A program made the translations under genes and the position numbers. A model generated the notes under the pieces. It did no database searches. It was not told where the DNA came from and saw only the letters and a program-made list of their open reading frames with translations. DNA of 64,000 bases from Jaltomata sinuosa (lineage: Eukaryota > Streptophyta > Magnoliopsida > Solanales > Solanaceae). The stretch spans positions 620,001 through 684,000 of the forward strand of contig QJPP01000865.1 of the NCBI GenBank assembly GCA_003996215.1. The letters run 5' to 3'. This document shows positions 33,314 to 44,721 of this stretch, piece by piece (within the stretch, counting starts at the first letter, position 1; every line of letters starts with the position of its first letter).

Positions 33314-35740
33314 TGTCATTCTCCGAGGCTACCCCTGGACATAACATGGACCTAAGACCACAAGTGCTCCCAAGCTAACCCTCGGCCTTAGCATGACTTA
33401 AACTTAAACAAGATAAATACTGAGCGGAAGGTTTAAGTGAAGCAATGAGCAACTTAATCCGTTGTATAAATAAAAGTCTAAGAATGACAATCTGAATACA
33501 TCTGAATATTTAACTCTATGTATGAAAGCCTCTACTACTGACGAGCTGCTGGGATAAGTCCCTAGCTAACTCTAACTATTGAAAACTGAATAAACAAACT
33601 AAAATACTAAAATGAAGTTAAACTCCAAGTCCTCGGATGAGGAGGACTCACCAAGCTGGATAAATGTTCTATTGATCTACTAGCCATGAGCCTGGGAGAG
33701 GGCTATAGAATCTACATCATAATAGTATGTAACACAAAGAAGTATGCGGTCAGTACTATGGAATGTAATGAGTACGTGAGATATACATATGGTATGATAA
33801 AATATACTTGAGAGCATGCTTAAAACTGAGATCATGCATAATTCATGGCAAAACACGCTTAAAATATCCTTAAAGCTGAAATCATATGATAATAGTAAGA
33901 TCTGTAATGTAATGACTCAATGCAATATTATAAGCTGAAAACATAGTTATAATCATAAGTCATAAGTAGTAAGTCTGAAATTTGAAAGCAAAGAGTCAAT
34001 ACATTCTTTAAGTGAAAACTAATTACTGTGGTAGGTTCTCTTAACCGATATAGACGACGTTAGTTACATGGAATCCGATGTATCTGCCCCATCGAGAGGA
34101 CCCAATATACCTTGCCAGGTTATAAAGGCATAACTGTGGCGTGATCACTAATTCTAATGCCCAACAAAGGGGATAATCAACCTATGGGGGCACGTAGTTC
34201 TGGGACAAAGGGTACGCTCACCCTGTCCAACTCAGTGCTAAATACTACTCCCAAAATATACATATAGATCATAATATACTTGTGACATATCTGATGTCAA
34301 AACTGTTAGAATAACATAAGGATATATCTGATGTCATGCCAATCTTAAATCATAAGTCTTAAAGCTTAGCATAACCATAATTCAAAACATACTTTTCTTT
34401 ATAAATTTATAACTTGAAGAATTAGGCATGCAATTTCATAATACATGAGGTCATGTTATCTAAACATGCCAGTTTCACTTGAAAATATGCAATTGAGTGA
34501 AAACATACTAGAATTCATCTATAATGCATGGGCTTTTGAAAACACTTAAAAAATCTCAAATAAATCACAGATAAGTAATAAGGAACCATGAATTTATGCT
34601 TTAAAACTGAACCCATAAGATTTTCCCAATTTGAGTAAGAACCCCAATTTCATAAATTCATAAATCAAAGCAAAACTTAAGGGTTTTGGGCATAAGGGTG
34701 GAAGGATTTCCTTATTGAATACCCATATACCTGAACTTGAAGCTTTCCTAACTTGGGACTTGAGGATGGAGGATTGGAGAAGGAACACTAGGCCTTGGAG
34801 CTTGAGAGAAGAATCCCATTCTTTCTTCTTGAGGTTGGATTGAAGGAAAGAGGAGAAATCTAACTAAGTATGAATAACTACCCTTTATATAAGACTAAAA
34901 TAGCTTAGTATAGGAGTTAAAAGAGTGAGGAGTTACTAAATTCCCCTAGGAAACGAGTCTGAAAATTGCTGAAAATTTCATCACAGGCTTCCACGGACAT
35001 GAATCACGGCCCGTGGAATGAACCATGGTCCGTGGATGGAGGTCGTGGTTCTCAAAGTACTCTTTTAGGATTTTGGGCATATTCCATGAGTGGGTTTAAT
35101 GGCCCGTGGATCATTCCATGATTCGTGGAACCCTCCCGTGGGTTTCAGACAAAAATTTGAGTTCCAGGAAAATTTTCAAGCCTCTCGACTGATTTCCACG
35201 AGGGGAAACCATGGTCTGTGATTTGATCCATGACCCATTGATCAACCTCATGAATCTAAGGCAAAAAACTGATCTAAAAGTTTGATTTCATGGACTCAAA
35301 CCACGGGTCGTGGTTTGATCCATGAGCCGTAGATGGATCTCATGGTTACTGTCTGTCAAAATGACAGACATACACCTTTTAGTAAAACGCTTATAACATT
35401 TTACTCCGAACTCGTATTAAGGCACTGTTGGTGGCGTTGGAAATAAGACTCTAAGATCTTTAATTTGGTGGGTACTAGGTCACCTAAATCTTCATATTCT
35501 AGGAGTTATGATTGTGTGAAGTTGATCCTTGAAAAATCTTATACTAAAACACAATTGATAAGGAAGCTTTCAACTCAACTTTGAGCTAGAGGTTCTTTAT
35601 GACCCTAATTCATATATAATACACCTCCAAAACTTAAGAATAGGTCATAATACTTAGATACATAGAAAATTTATCTAGTTCGGGTCTAATCACTTATGAA
35701 GAACGGTTAATATTTGGCTTAGACTTTCTGGGGTGTTATA
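33314..35740 (-). repeat. Element J 3' LTR (minus)
   Basis: Plus-strand ends are TGTCATTCTCCGAGG and GGGGTGTTATA; the last CA has become TA. Between 34,985 and 35,345 it holds a cluster of palindromic motifs of CCATGGTCCGTGG type. Confidence 0.8.
34985..35345. repeat. Cluster of imperfect palindromic motifs in the J LTR
   Basis: Repeated short palindromes include CACGGCCCGTGG, CCATGGTCCGTGG, GGCCCGTGG and CCACGGGTCGTGG, separated by 15-40 bases. The same motif class occurs in the D LTRs. Confidence 0.7.
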
Positions 35741-35755
35741 ATATCTCTCCCTCAG
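35741..35755 (-). promoter_or_regulatory. Polypurine tract of element J
   Basis: The minus strand reads TGAGGGAGAGATAT directly before the LTR, like AAGGAGGAGATAT before D's 3' LTR. Confidence 0.7.
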
Positions 35756-38514
35756 GATCATTCATCCTCGAATAAAGACTTCTAAGGTTAGAGTTGAGGG
35801 GAAAATGGTTGTAATCCCATCAATTAAGTTTTAAAAGCTGAAGTATTTATATGATAACTAATTTCTGACTGAATTATAAACTGAGTTGAATTCATGAGGC
35901 ATGTAAGCATGCTGAGGGCATGAGAAAAACTGATGGTACATGAAACTGAATGGCTAACATGATAACTGATATGGATTTAGATTAGAACTTAGCTGAAACA
36001 CATAAACAATGAACGTATTCTTAGAGATCATAGTTAATTGAAAGGGACACCAAACTGAGAGGAGTAGTTATACGAGAAAACTATTCTCTTCTAAAATAAG
36101 CTTGCTAACATGAACTGAACTGAATGTAGGGCCTCCTAGACTTAGGGATGAGTACTGGTAGGTCTCAACTGATTTAATATGAGGAGTCTAGTGTGTTGCA
36201 AGCTGAAGCTACTGGACATAAGATAGGAGCACCTGGGCAGAGAGTAAGAACTAGACTATTCTCGCCTTAAACAATACAGCTAATAACTTTTAAGCTTAGG
36301 AATACCTTTTACTTGCACTAACTTCTCTGAATACCACACTTACCATTTTAAACTAAATTTTCACATATAAAGATACTAAGGTCTGAGTCTAACTACCTGA
36401 TTTTACCATGTTTAAGCCTATCTTGACTAATTCTCTTACGTCTAGAGTTATCTCCCAAGAATTGTATTCCTTCTTATCACAAAAAATCAACTAACCTTGA
36501 GTTCTTAATCAATGGGTCACTCACAGCATAAAGTAAAGGCCCACATGTATCTCATCACTATATTCAAGCCTATCACTATGATCACCTTATGGTTGTAGTT
36601 TGCACTATCCAAGACTTCTCCCCTCTTCCCTAGCATATCCAAAAACTGTAACTCCAAGAACTCCTACGAAGAGAAACACCAAAAATTCTTATCTAACTAT
36701 TACATATGAATGATCCTCAACTTACATTTCATCCACACTTACAACCTAAGTTGGAACCAGCACACCAAAAGGAACATCTACTACTTCCCATCTAAGATAC
36801 TACTTAGCTCCCTCCACTAACACCTATAATAACATAAGTCAAAATCACCGAAGGAATAGAGTAGAAGCATGAGCATCACACATGAAGGAATACATGGCGG
36901 TCTTGACTTACACTTAGAGTGATCTAGTCACCCAAGGTGAGTTTTGAGAAGTCGAGTGAAATGGCATGAGCGTCTCACATCCTAGACATATAAGTCATGG
37001 TTAGAGTAAGAAAATCATAAGCACGAATCATTTGAGAAATCTAGTCTAAGCATAAACATGACATGAGTTTACTAGCCATTAAAGCTTTTTTTTAGGGCTA
37101 AATTGAGTATATAGAGCTGAGCACAATGTGAGACATGGGTTTTCATATATAGCGGGTCTCATGGCATAAAGCTGGGATTCATAGAATCATAGACTAAGAC
37201 TAGAATCAATATATGGAGCACATTTAATTTGTTCTAGGAACTGAGTAAGGGCGTGAATCTGCATGAAGTGCGAGAATTTGAATTTGGACTATGGCACTGG
37301 AATACAAGATATGAATGGGGCATTGTAATGATAGAAGTATACTTAAGATGCTAGGATAGAAATAAGACTTTGTATCCATCCCTCCTAACTTCATTCTAAC
37401 ACTCATTAATATCACTACAAGAGTCTCACAAATCTGACTGGTTCTACATCCTACCATCTCCCCCTTAGATCCATGCTACCTTTCTAAGTATGTAGACCTC
37501 TCACTAACCTTTAAATGGGACTATGATCACTTTACTCTAACAGAGCAAACACTATTCTAGGAGTTAATCTGAATATACACTTTCTTCTATAGTCTAAGAC
37601 TCTCCCTTACCTAAAAGTCTTGGCCTCAACCTTTATATCTCATATAGGGGATGTACATATCACACTCACTAAATTCCAACCTACCCTTGCAATGACATGT
37701 CAAGCTTACTTGGTTCTAACTCCCAAAGCTCCTTCTTCCTACTGCCCACTAAACCAAATGCGTTAAAGCCTATACCGAGAGGCTCAAAATCGTCTATCCT
37801 TCTCTGGCCCACATATATATATATGTATATTGCCTACAGATTGACACTTGCTGCAACTTATCAACTTAAACTCTTACATTACACTATATCACGCTTACCA
37901 GATAAATTCCACAAAATTATCATTATCACTCTCATACTATCATCCTTTCGTTCACATCCTATACTTGGTCTATACTATCACAACAACTTACTACTCTTTA
38001 ATCCATACCAATGGATGTATCATCCCATTACCCATCTAATAAAACACAACTCTATATATATACTCCAACTAACTATCATTCTCCCGTCTAGGCTACCATA
38101 CTCCTGACTTCTTATTTCTCGCTCTAGGTTCATTCTACTACTATTAGCTTATAACCCAACATCTATCGGGTGGAAACACTACCCAAAGATATAGGTACAC
38201 ACTTTTTCCTCTTACAAAACAATTAGTAACAAGTTTCTAGAAGAGAATCTGAGAGCACCTCACTGTTAGATACTCTGAGATTAACTACTTTTGGCACCTT
38301 ATATATGAGGTATAAATAGTAGAACTGGGAATAATGCATAAATTTGGAGGATAAATATAGTTAAAATCTATCATATAATAAAGAACATGAAAGAAGTAAA
38401 GTTTTTCCTAGAACGTATCATAGCCTCTCCCTCATGAGTATGGCGCACTTCACACCTATGAAAAAGACTCTACTTAACGCTGCTTTCGGATACCCTAGGA
38501 CTCTTGAACCTGAT
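35756..38514 (-). other. Element J internal region, non-coding
   Basis: About 2.76 kb without a recognisable domain on either strand. Small open frames (37,224-37,457 minus; 37,697-38,107 plus) are low-complexity or lack any family signature and any matching copy in the window. This is where gag-pol would be in an autonomous relative. Confidence 0.6.
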
Positions 38515-38526
38515 GATCAAATACCA
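38515..38526 (-). promoter_or_regulatory. Degenerate primer binding site of element J
   Basis: The minus strand reads TGGTATTTGATC just inside the LTR. The first six bases match the iMet PBS and the rest has diverged, so a different primer or decay is possible. Confidence 0.55.
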
Positions 38527-38530
38527 AGTT

Positions 38531-39567
38531 TTTCATGCCCCGAGGCTACCACTTTGACGTAACACGGGACCTGAGACCAATTGTGATCCCAAGATAATAT
38601 TTGGCGTTAGCATGACTTAAATTTAAACAAGATAAATACTGAGCAAAAGCTTTAAGTGAAGCAATGAGAAACTTAATCCGTTGTATAAAAAAAAGTCTAA
38701 GAATGACAATCTGAATACAACTGAATATTTGACTCTATGTCTGAAAGCCTCTACTACTGACGAGCTGCTGGGACAAGTCCCCAACTAACTCTAACTACTG
38801 AAAATTGAATAAACAAACTAAAATACTGAAATGCAGTTAAACTCCAAGTCCTCGGATGAGGAGTACTCACCAAGCTTGATGGATGTGTTGTTGATCTACT
38901 AGCCATAAGTCTGGGAGCGGGCTACAAAATCTACATCATAATAGGATGCAGCACAAAGAGGTATGCGGTCAATACTATGGAATGTACTGAGTATGTGAGA
39001 TATGCATATGGTATGATAAAATATACTTGAAAGCATGCTTAAAGCTGAGATTATGCATAATTCATGGTAAAACATGCTTAAAATATCCTTGAAGATGAAA
39101 TCATATGATAATAGTAAAATCTATAATGTAATGACTCGATGCAATATCATAAACTGAAAACATAGTCATAATCATAAGTCATAAGTAGTAAGTCTGAAAT
39201 CTAAAAGCAAAGAGTCAATACATTCTTTAAGTGAAAACTAATTATTGTGGGAGGTTCTCTTAACCGACATAGACCATGTGAGCTACATGAAATCCGATGT
39301 ATTTGCCCCATCGAGAGGACCCAATATACCTTGCCAGGGTATAAAGGCATAACTATGGTGTGATCACTAATTCTAATGCCCAACAAAGGGGCTAATCAAC
39401 CTAGGGGGGCACATAGTTCTGGGAATAAGGGTACGCTCACCCTGTCCAACTCGATGCTAAATACTACTCCCAAAACATACATATAGCTCATAATATACTT
39501 ATGACGTATTTGATGTCAAAACTGTTAGAAAAGTAGAAGGACATATCTAATGTCATGCCAATCTCAA
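38531..39567 (-). repeat. Element J 5' LTR (minus), truncated by element D
   Basis: It is co-linear with 33,314-34,350. Its plus-strand start TTTCATGCCCCGAGG has TG changed to TT. It stops exactly where D's LTR starts. Confidence 0.75.
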
Positions 39568-40090
39568 TGTAACACCCTCGAAATCAAACCATCTTTCTAA
39601 GTTTGAAACTCTGAAAAATTTCATGTTCCCAGGAATTACGGTTCCAAACCACGGACCGTGGTTAGAACCATGAGTCATGGAATAGAACCATGGAATTCCT
39701 TCTGCAGGTTAGCCTTTGGTCTGAGAACCACAAGTTGGTTCTACGGACCATAGTTCATTCTACGGACCATAACGTAAACTCGTGGAACTTGATCTAAGGG
39801 TTGCCTATTTCCTTAAGAACCATGAGTGACTTCTATGGACCATAGTCTTAACCATGGACCATAGTGTCCACTTGTGGTAGTGAATCAGAGACTAACTAAG
39901 TCCCAGGGATTACGACTTGGGTCTACGACCCATGGTCCATTTTATGGGTACGTCTTGTTGACCCATAGTTTGGTTTCTGCAGCCTATTCATTTGGCCAGG
40001 AACGACAAATGGAAACCACGAGCCGTGGTTTGATCTATGACTCATGGAATCCGTTTGTGGTCCCTGAAAGTCAACTTTTTCCAGATGGGA
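39568..40090 (+). repeat. Element D 5' LTR, truncated
   Basis: It is rich in the palindromic motif class (CCACGGACCGTGG, CTATGGACCATAG, CCACGAGCCGTGG). Its 3' part, and everything up to mid-pol, is missing. The exact scar lies between 40,063 and 40,105. Confidence 0.75.
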
Positions 40091-40911
40091 TCGATCTTTT
40101 TTCCAGACACGAATCCTATCTCCCTTCCTCCCTATAGAATGGATCCTGAAGAACTTAAAGAGTTAAAGGATCAGTTGAATGATCTTCTTGATAAGGGTTT
40201 TATCAGGCCTAGCATTTCTCCATAGGGTTCCCCAGTCTTATTCGTGCAAAAGAAAGATGGTTCCCTCAGGATGTGTATTGACTACCGTCAATTGAACAAA
40301 GTCACAATTAGGAATAAGTATCCCATCCCGAGCATTGATGACTTTTTCGATCATCTTAGGGTGCTAGTTTCTTCTCCAAAATCGACCTTAGATCCGATTA
40401 TCATCAGCTTTGTATTAGAGAGAGTGATATTCCGAAGACAGCCTTCAGGACTCGGTATAGTCATTATGAATTTATTGTGATGTCTTTTGGTCTAACAAAT
40501 GCTCCTGCAGCCTTAGTGGATTTGATGAACCGTGTGTTCAAGAAGTATTTGGATATGTTTGTGATTTTTTTCATTGATGATATCCTTATCTATTCTCGGA
40601 GTGAGGAGGAGCATGCGGACTATTTGAGAGTGGTGTTGCAAACTTTCAAGGATCGGGAGTTATTATCTATGTTTAGCAAGTGTGAGTTCTGGATGCAGTT
40701 TGTTGCTTTTCTGGGTCACATTGTGACTAGAGATGGTATTCGAGTTGATTCTCAAAAGATCGAGGCAGTAAAGAACTGGCCTAGACCCACTTCCTCGTTT
40801 GATATTAGGAGCTTTTTGGGTTTGGCTGGTTACTACAGGAGATTTATGAAAGGATTTTCTTCCATTGTGACCCCTTTGACTTGGTTGACTCAGAAGAAGG
40901 TAAAATTTTAG
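40091..40911 (+). pseudogene. Element D reverse transcriptase
   Basis: Motifs in order: SLPPYRMDPEELKELKDQL, LRMCIDYRQLN, MSFGLTNAPA, FFIDDILIYSRS and SFLGLAGYYRRF. Breaks: TAG at 40,223-40,225 where relatives have Trp, a frameshift around 40,345-40,375, and TAG at 40,909-40,911 where relatives have CAG. The catalytic DD pair is kept. Confidence 0.88.
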
Positions 40912-41616
40912 TGGTCCGACCTTTTTGAGAAGAACTTTCAGGAATTGAAGACTAGATTGACCACAGCTCCAGTGTTGGCTCTATCCGAGGGCCTAAATGA
41001 TTTTGTTGTGTATTGTGATGCTTCTAGGATTAGTTTGGGTTGTGTGTTGATGCAGCGTGGTAAAGTTATTGCTTATGCTTTGAGATAGCTTAAGACTCAT
41101 GAGAAGAACTACCCTACTCATGATCTTGAGTTAGCAGCCATTGTCTTTGATTTGAAAATTTGTAGACATTACTTGTATGGTATGCATGTGGATGTTTTCA
41201 CCGATCATAAGAGTCTTCAGTATGTGTTCACTCAAAAGGAATTGAATCTGCGACAAAGAAGATGGCTTGAGCTTCTTAAGGATTGTGACATGAGTGTGAT
41301 TTACCACCCGGGTAAGGCCAATGTTGTGGTAGATGCACTTAGTAGAGTGTTCATAGGTAGTGTATCTTCAGTCGAAGATGGGAAGAATGAATTGGTTAAG
41401 GAGGTTCATAGGCTTGCCCGATTGGGAGTTCACCTTATGGACTCGATAGAAGGTGGTGTTATTATTCAGAATGATTTCAAATCATCTTTGATAGATGAAG
41501 TGAAGGAAAAGCAAGATAATGATCCCATTTTGTTTCAGTTAAAGGGTGCAGTCCATCAACAAAGAGTTGAGGATTTCTCCCAAGAGGGAGATAGTGTGCT
41601 TCGCTATCAGGGTTAA
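40912..41616 (+). pseudogene. Element D RNase H and linker
   Basis: It has VVYCDAS, THDLELAAIVF, VFTDHKSLQYVF and YHPGKANVVVDALSR. In-frame TAG at 41,086-41,088 (relatives CAG) and TAA at 41,614-41,616. The frame is continuous with the preceding RT part. Confidence 0.88.
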
Positions 41617-42931
41617 TTGTGTGTGCCTGATGTAGATGGGTTGAGACATCAGATTCTGACTGAGGCTCATAGTTCCAGATATTCTATTCACCTCGGTGCC
41701 ACTAAGATGTACCATGATCTATGGGAAGTCTATTGGTGGAATGGTATGAAGAGGGATATAGCCAGTTTTGTGGCTAAGTGTCCCAACTATCAGCAAGTAA
41801 AGGTAGAGCATCAGCGACTGGGTGGCATAACTCGGGATATTGACCTTTCTACTTGGAAGTGGGAAGCAATCAATATGGACTTCATTACAGGTTTGCCTCG
41901 TACTCGAAGGCACACGATTCGATTTGGGTGATTGTCGACTGGATGACAAAGTCATCCCACTTCTTGGCTGTTAAGACTACAGACTCAGAAGATGATTATG
42001 CCAGACTCTACATCTGGAATATAGTCCAATTGCATGGTGTCCCATTGTCCATCATTTCAGATAAGGGTACTCAGTTTACTTCTCCATTTTGGAGATCATT
42101 TCAGAGAGGTCTTGGTACTCAGGTGAAGCTTAGCATAACTTTTCACCCACAGACGGATGGCCAGGCAGAGCATACTACTAAGACTTTGGAGGATATGTTG
42201 AGAGCTTATGTGATTGACTTCAAAGGTAATTAGGATGATCACTTACCTCTTATCGAGTTTGCCTACAAAAACAACTTTCACTCTAGCATCCAGATGGCTC
42301 CTTATGAGGCACTTTATGATCGGAGGTGTAGGTCTCCTATTTGTTGGTTTGAGGTAGGTGAGGTAACTTTGATTGGTCCAGATTTGGTGCATGAGACAGT
42401 GGAGAAGGTTCAGCTTATTAGGGAGAGTTTGAAGACCGCTCAGAATCGACAGAAATCATATGTAGATGTGAGAAGAAGAGAATTGGAATTTAAGGTTGAT
42501 GATTGGGTTTTTTTGAAGGTGTCGCCCATGAAGGGTGTGATGAGATTTGGCAAGAAAGGGAAGCTTAGTCCCCATTTTGTAGGTCCTTATCGGATTCTGA
42601 AGAGAGTTGGTAGTGTTGCTTATGAGTTGGATTTGCCAATGGAATTAGAAGCGGTCCATCTGATTTTCCATGTTTCCTTGTTGAAGAAGTGTGTTGGTGA
42701 TCTGACCCTGATTGTTCCTTTGGAGGATATGGGTGTGAGGGATAGTATCACCTATGAGGAGGTTCCCGTAGAGATCCTTGATCATCAGATTCGGAGGTTG
42801 AGGAATAAAGAAGTCGCTTCGGTAAAAGTCCTTTGCAGGAACAGCTTGTTGAGGGAGCTACTTGGGAAGCGGAATCAGCCATGAAAGCCAAGTACCCTCA
42901 TCTCTTTCCTTTCAATCCAGTTTCTGCTTGA
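41617..42931 (+). pseudogene. Element D integrase with chromodomain-like tail
   Basis: The zinc domain keeps SSRYSIHLGATKMYHDL and CPNYQQVK, so the second cysteine of the CxxC has become Tyr. Core motifs: MDFITGLPR, IISDKGTQFTS and the QAEHTTKTLEDML region, where the catalytic Glu is followed by altered residues. The GPY/F module (GKLSPHFVGPYRI) and chromo tail (EVPVEILDHQIRRL) follow. Breaks: a frameshift near 41,910, TAG at 42,231-42,233 and a frameshift near 42,838; the natural stop is TGA at 42,929-42,931. Confidence 0.88.
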
Positions 42932-43152
42932 GGTAGTAGTCTTCTCATTAATGTATCTATTCAACTCTATTCCATCAGTTCCCCTCATGATCTTAGTATG
43001 CATGTATGTTTTTCGAAGTTGATTCAGTCATGTTTTAAGTTACGTGCTCAGTTATCATGTTTGTTCTTCAGATTTTATGTATTATTGATTGGTCGGGTTG
43101 TTTTCTCTTCAGGTTTCCCTTGTTTAGTCTTCATTCGAGGATGAATAATACT

Positions 43153-43165
43153 AAGGAGGAGATAT
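43153..43165 (+). promoter_or_regulatory. Polypurine tract of element D
   Basis: AAGGAGGAGATAT abuts the LTR start at 43,166 and is preceded by the conserved TTCGAGGATGAAT phrase. Confidence 0.85.
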
Positions 43166-43602
43166 TGTAACACCCCAGAAATCAAACCAGCTTTCTAAGT
43201 TTGAAACTCTGAAAAATTTCATATTCCCAGGAATTACGGGTCCAAACCATGGACCGTGGTTGGAACCACGAGTTGGTTCTATGGACCATAGTTCATTCTA
43301 CAGACCATAAAGTCAACTTGTAGAACTTGATATTAGGGTTGCATGTTTCCTCCGGAACCACGAGTGACTTATACGGACCATAGTCTGAACCACAGACCTT
43401 AGTGTCCACTCGTGGTAGTGAATCAGAGACCAGCTAAGTCCCATGGATTATGACTTGGGTCTACGAGCCGTGTTCCATTCTATGGGTCCGTCCTGTTGAC
43501 CCGTAGTTTGGTTTCTTCAGCCTGTTCATTTGGCCAGGAATGACAGATGGAAACCACGAGTCGTGGTTTGATCTACGACTCGTGAAAGTCGTCCCTGGTC
43601 CC
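43166..43602 (+). repeat. Element D 3' LTR, first 437 bp
   Basis: It starts TGTAACACCCCAGAAATC and carries the same palindromic motif series as the 5' copy. It is broken by E at 43,603; the rest should lie to the right of the nest, beyond the window. Confidence 0.8.
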
Positions 43603-44714
43603 TGTTGACACCCAATTTTTACCCTCCACTATTCGATTAATTATCGAGCTTTTAGATTTTAAACAATTTTAAATAATTAATTTAAATAATTTTTCAAAAA
43701 TTAGTTCCGGAGAGTATTCTATAATCTTCATGAATAAGCATACATCTATGTATATTCATAATATATATAGATGTATATTGTTTTGAGAATTTTAGTAGAT
43801 ATTCAAAGAATTTTTCCAAAATTATTTTAAAATGTTTAAAACTGTCTATTTTGGTAAAAAATAATTTAACCGGGGATTAAATTGTGAAAATCATATTTTA
43901 TAAACACATGATTAAATATGATGGCAAAATTAATTATTTCTAATTATTTTAAAATAATGAAAAGATCGATTAAATTGATCGTGTCTAGTTTGTCCCTATT
44001 CCACTTACGGCCTAATTACTTTCGAATTAATTCAATTAGGTCCACTTTGGCTACAATCTCAATGGTTTGGCCAAAATTTAAACTATTTAGTTATTAATTT
44101 GACCAAATTTGTCCACATTTGCAAAGCAAAGTGGACAAATCCTCAACCCAACTTCATTCATCTGCCAGCCCAAAACAATTCCCATAAGCCCACTTCATTT
44201 CCCCCTTTTCACCCGCCTAACCCGGTCCAGGCCTCACCCTTACACCCTTAATACTCTTTCTTTCTCTTCTCTCTTCACTATAACAAAAAATCCCAAATGC
44301 CTCCTTAACCTCCTCTCTCTTCAATTGTTCCACACAGACGACAACAATGAACAATACCCAGTACTTCCGTCCAAAACCCAGCTCAAATGACAACAACAAC
44401 CACAACAAACTACCCAAAATCTCTGAGAAAATGTTACCCCTCCATCAATTTCCCCTCACCTTCGTCTGGTTGTATGAAAGGGTGAGTTGTCCAAGTTCTA
44501 GAAGAACCCAGATGCTAACAGGTGGCATCCCTCACCTTAAATCGCAGCTTATCATTCCCTAAATGATTGGTGTTTGATCGATTTTGTACTTCCAGGTACA
44601 AATGTGTCTGCATCTAGAGGGTGTTGGGTTTTTTATTTTCAAAATCCTCAAAGTTCTCTCCGAATTCCCAACGTTTCCTCCCCATTTCCACCCGTTGGAA
44701 CCCCAAAATCTTCC

Positions 44715-44721
44715 TATATAA
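44715..44721 (+). promoter_or_regulatory. Candidate TATA box of element E
   Basis: TATATAA in a CT-rich setting about 1.1 kb from the left end, followed by CCCCTCCTCTC; it fits a U3 promoter. Confidence 0.4.

Larger units (their letters stand above)
33314..39567 (-). mobile_element. Element J: non-autonomous (LARD-like) LTR element, minus strand, right LTR cut by D
   Basis: Two minus-oriented LTR copies (33,314-35,740 complete; 38,531-39,567 partial) bracket a 2.8-kb internal region with a PBS-like site and a PPT but no recognisable gag or pol. The two LTR copies align co-linearly over 1037 bp. Sequence after the PBS (38,390-38,510, minus) resembles the 5' leader of element C (TAGTAGAGTCTT-type phrase, then CATGAGG), so J belongs to the same broad clade. 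Element D begins at 39,568 inside its right LTR. Confidence 0.8.
39568..43602 (+). mobile_element. Element D: Ty3/gypsy remnant, LTR fused to RT, pol tail, PPT, LTR start
   Basis: Both LTR copies begin TGTAACACCC and share the next 430-500 bp (39,568-40,063 and 43,166-43,602). The 5' copy runs straight into RT coding near 40,090, so the PBS, gag and protease are deleted. RT, RNase H, integrase and the chromodomain-like tail follow, with several breaks. The 3' LTR is interrupted at 43,603 by E at the GGTCCC site that is continuous in the 5' copy. Confidence 0.85.

Noticed and set aside
37697..38107. 136-residue plus-strand frame in element J
   Set aside because: Composition is skewed (Ser, Leu, Tyr, Pro), with no recognisable domain and no second copy in the window; it lies in the non-coding interior of J.
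44109..44562. Possible small host gene with TATA box downstream at 44,715
   Set aside because: The frames are Pro/Thr/Ser-rich, lie upstream of the TATA box, and sit between an LTR-like terminus and another LTR. An LTR explanation fits better.
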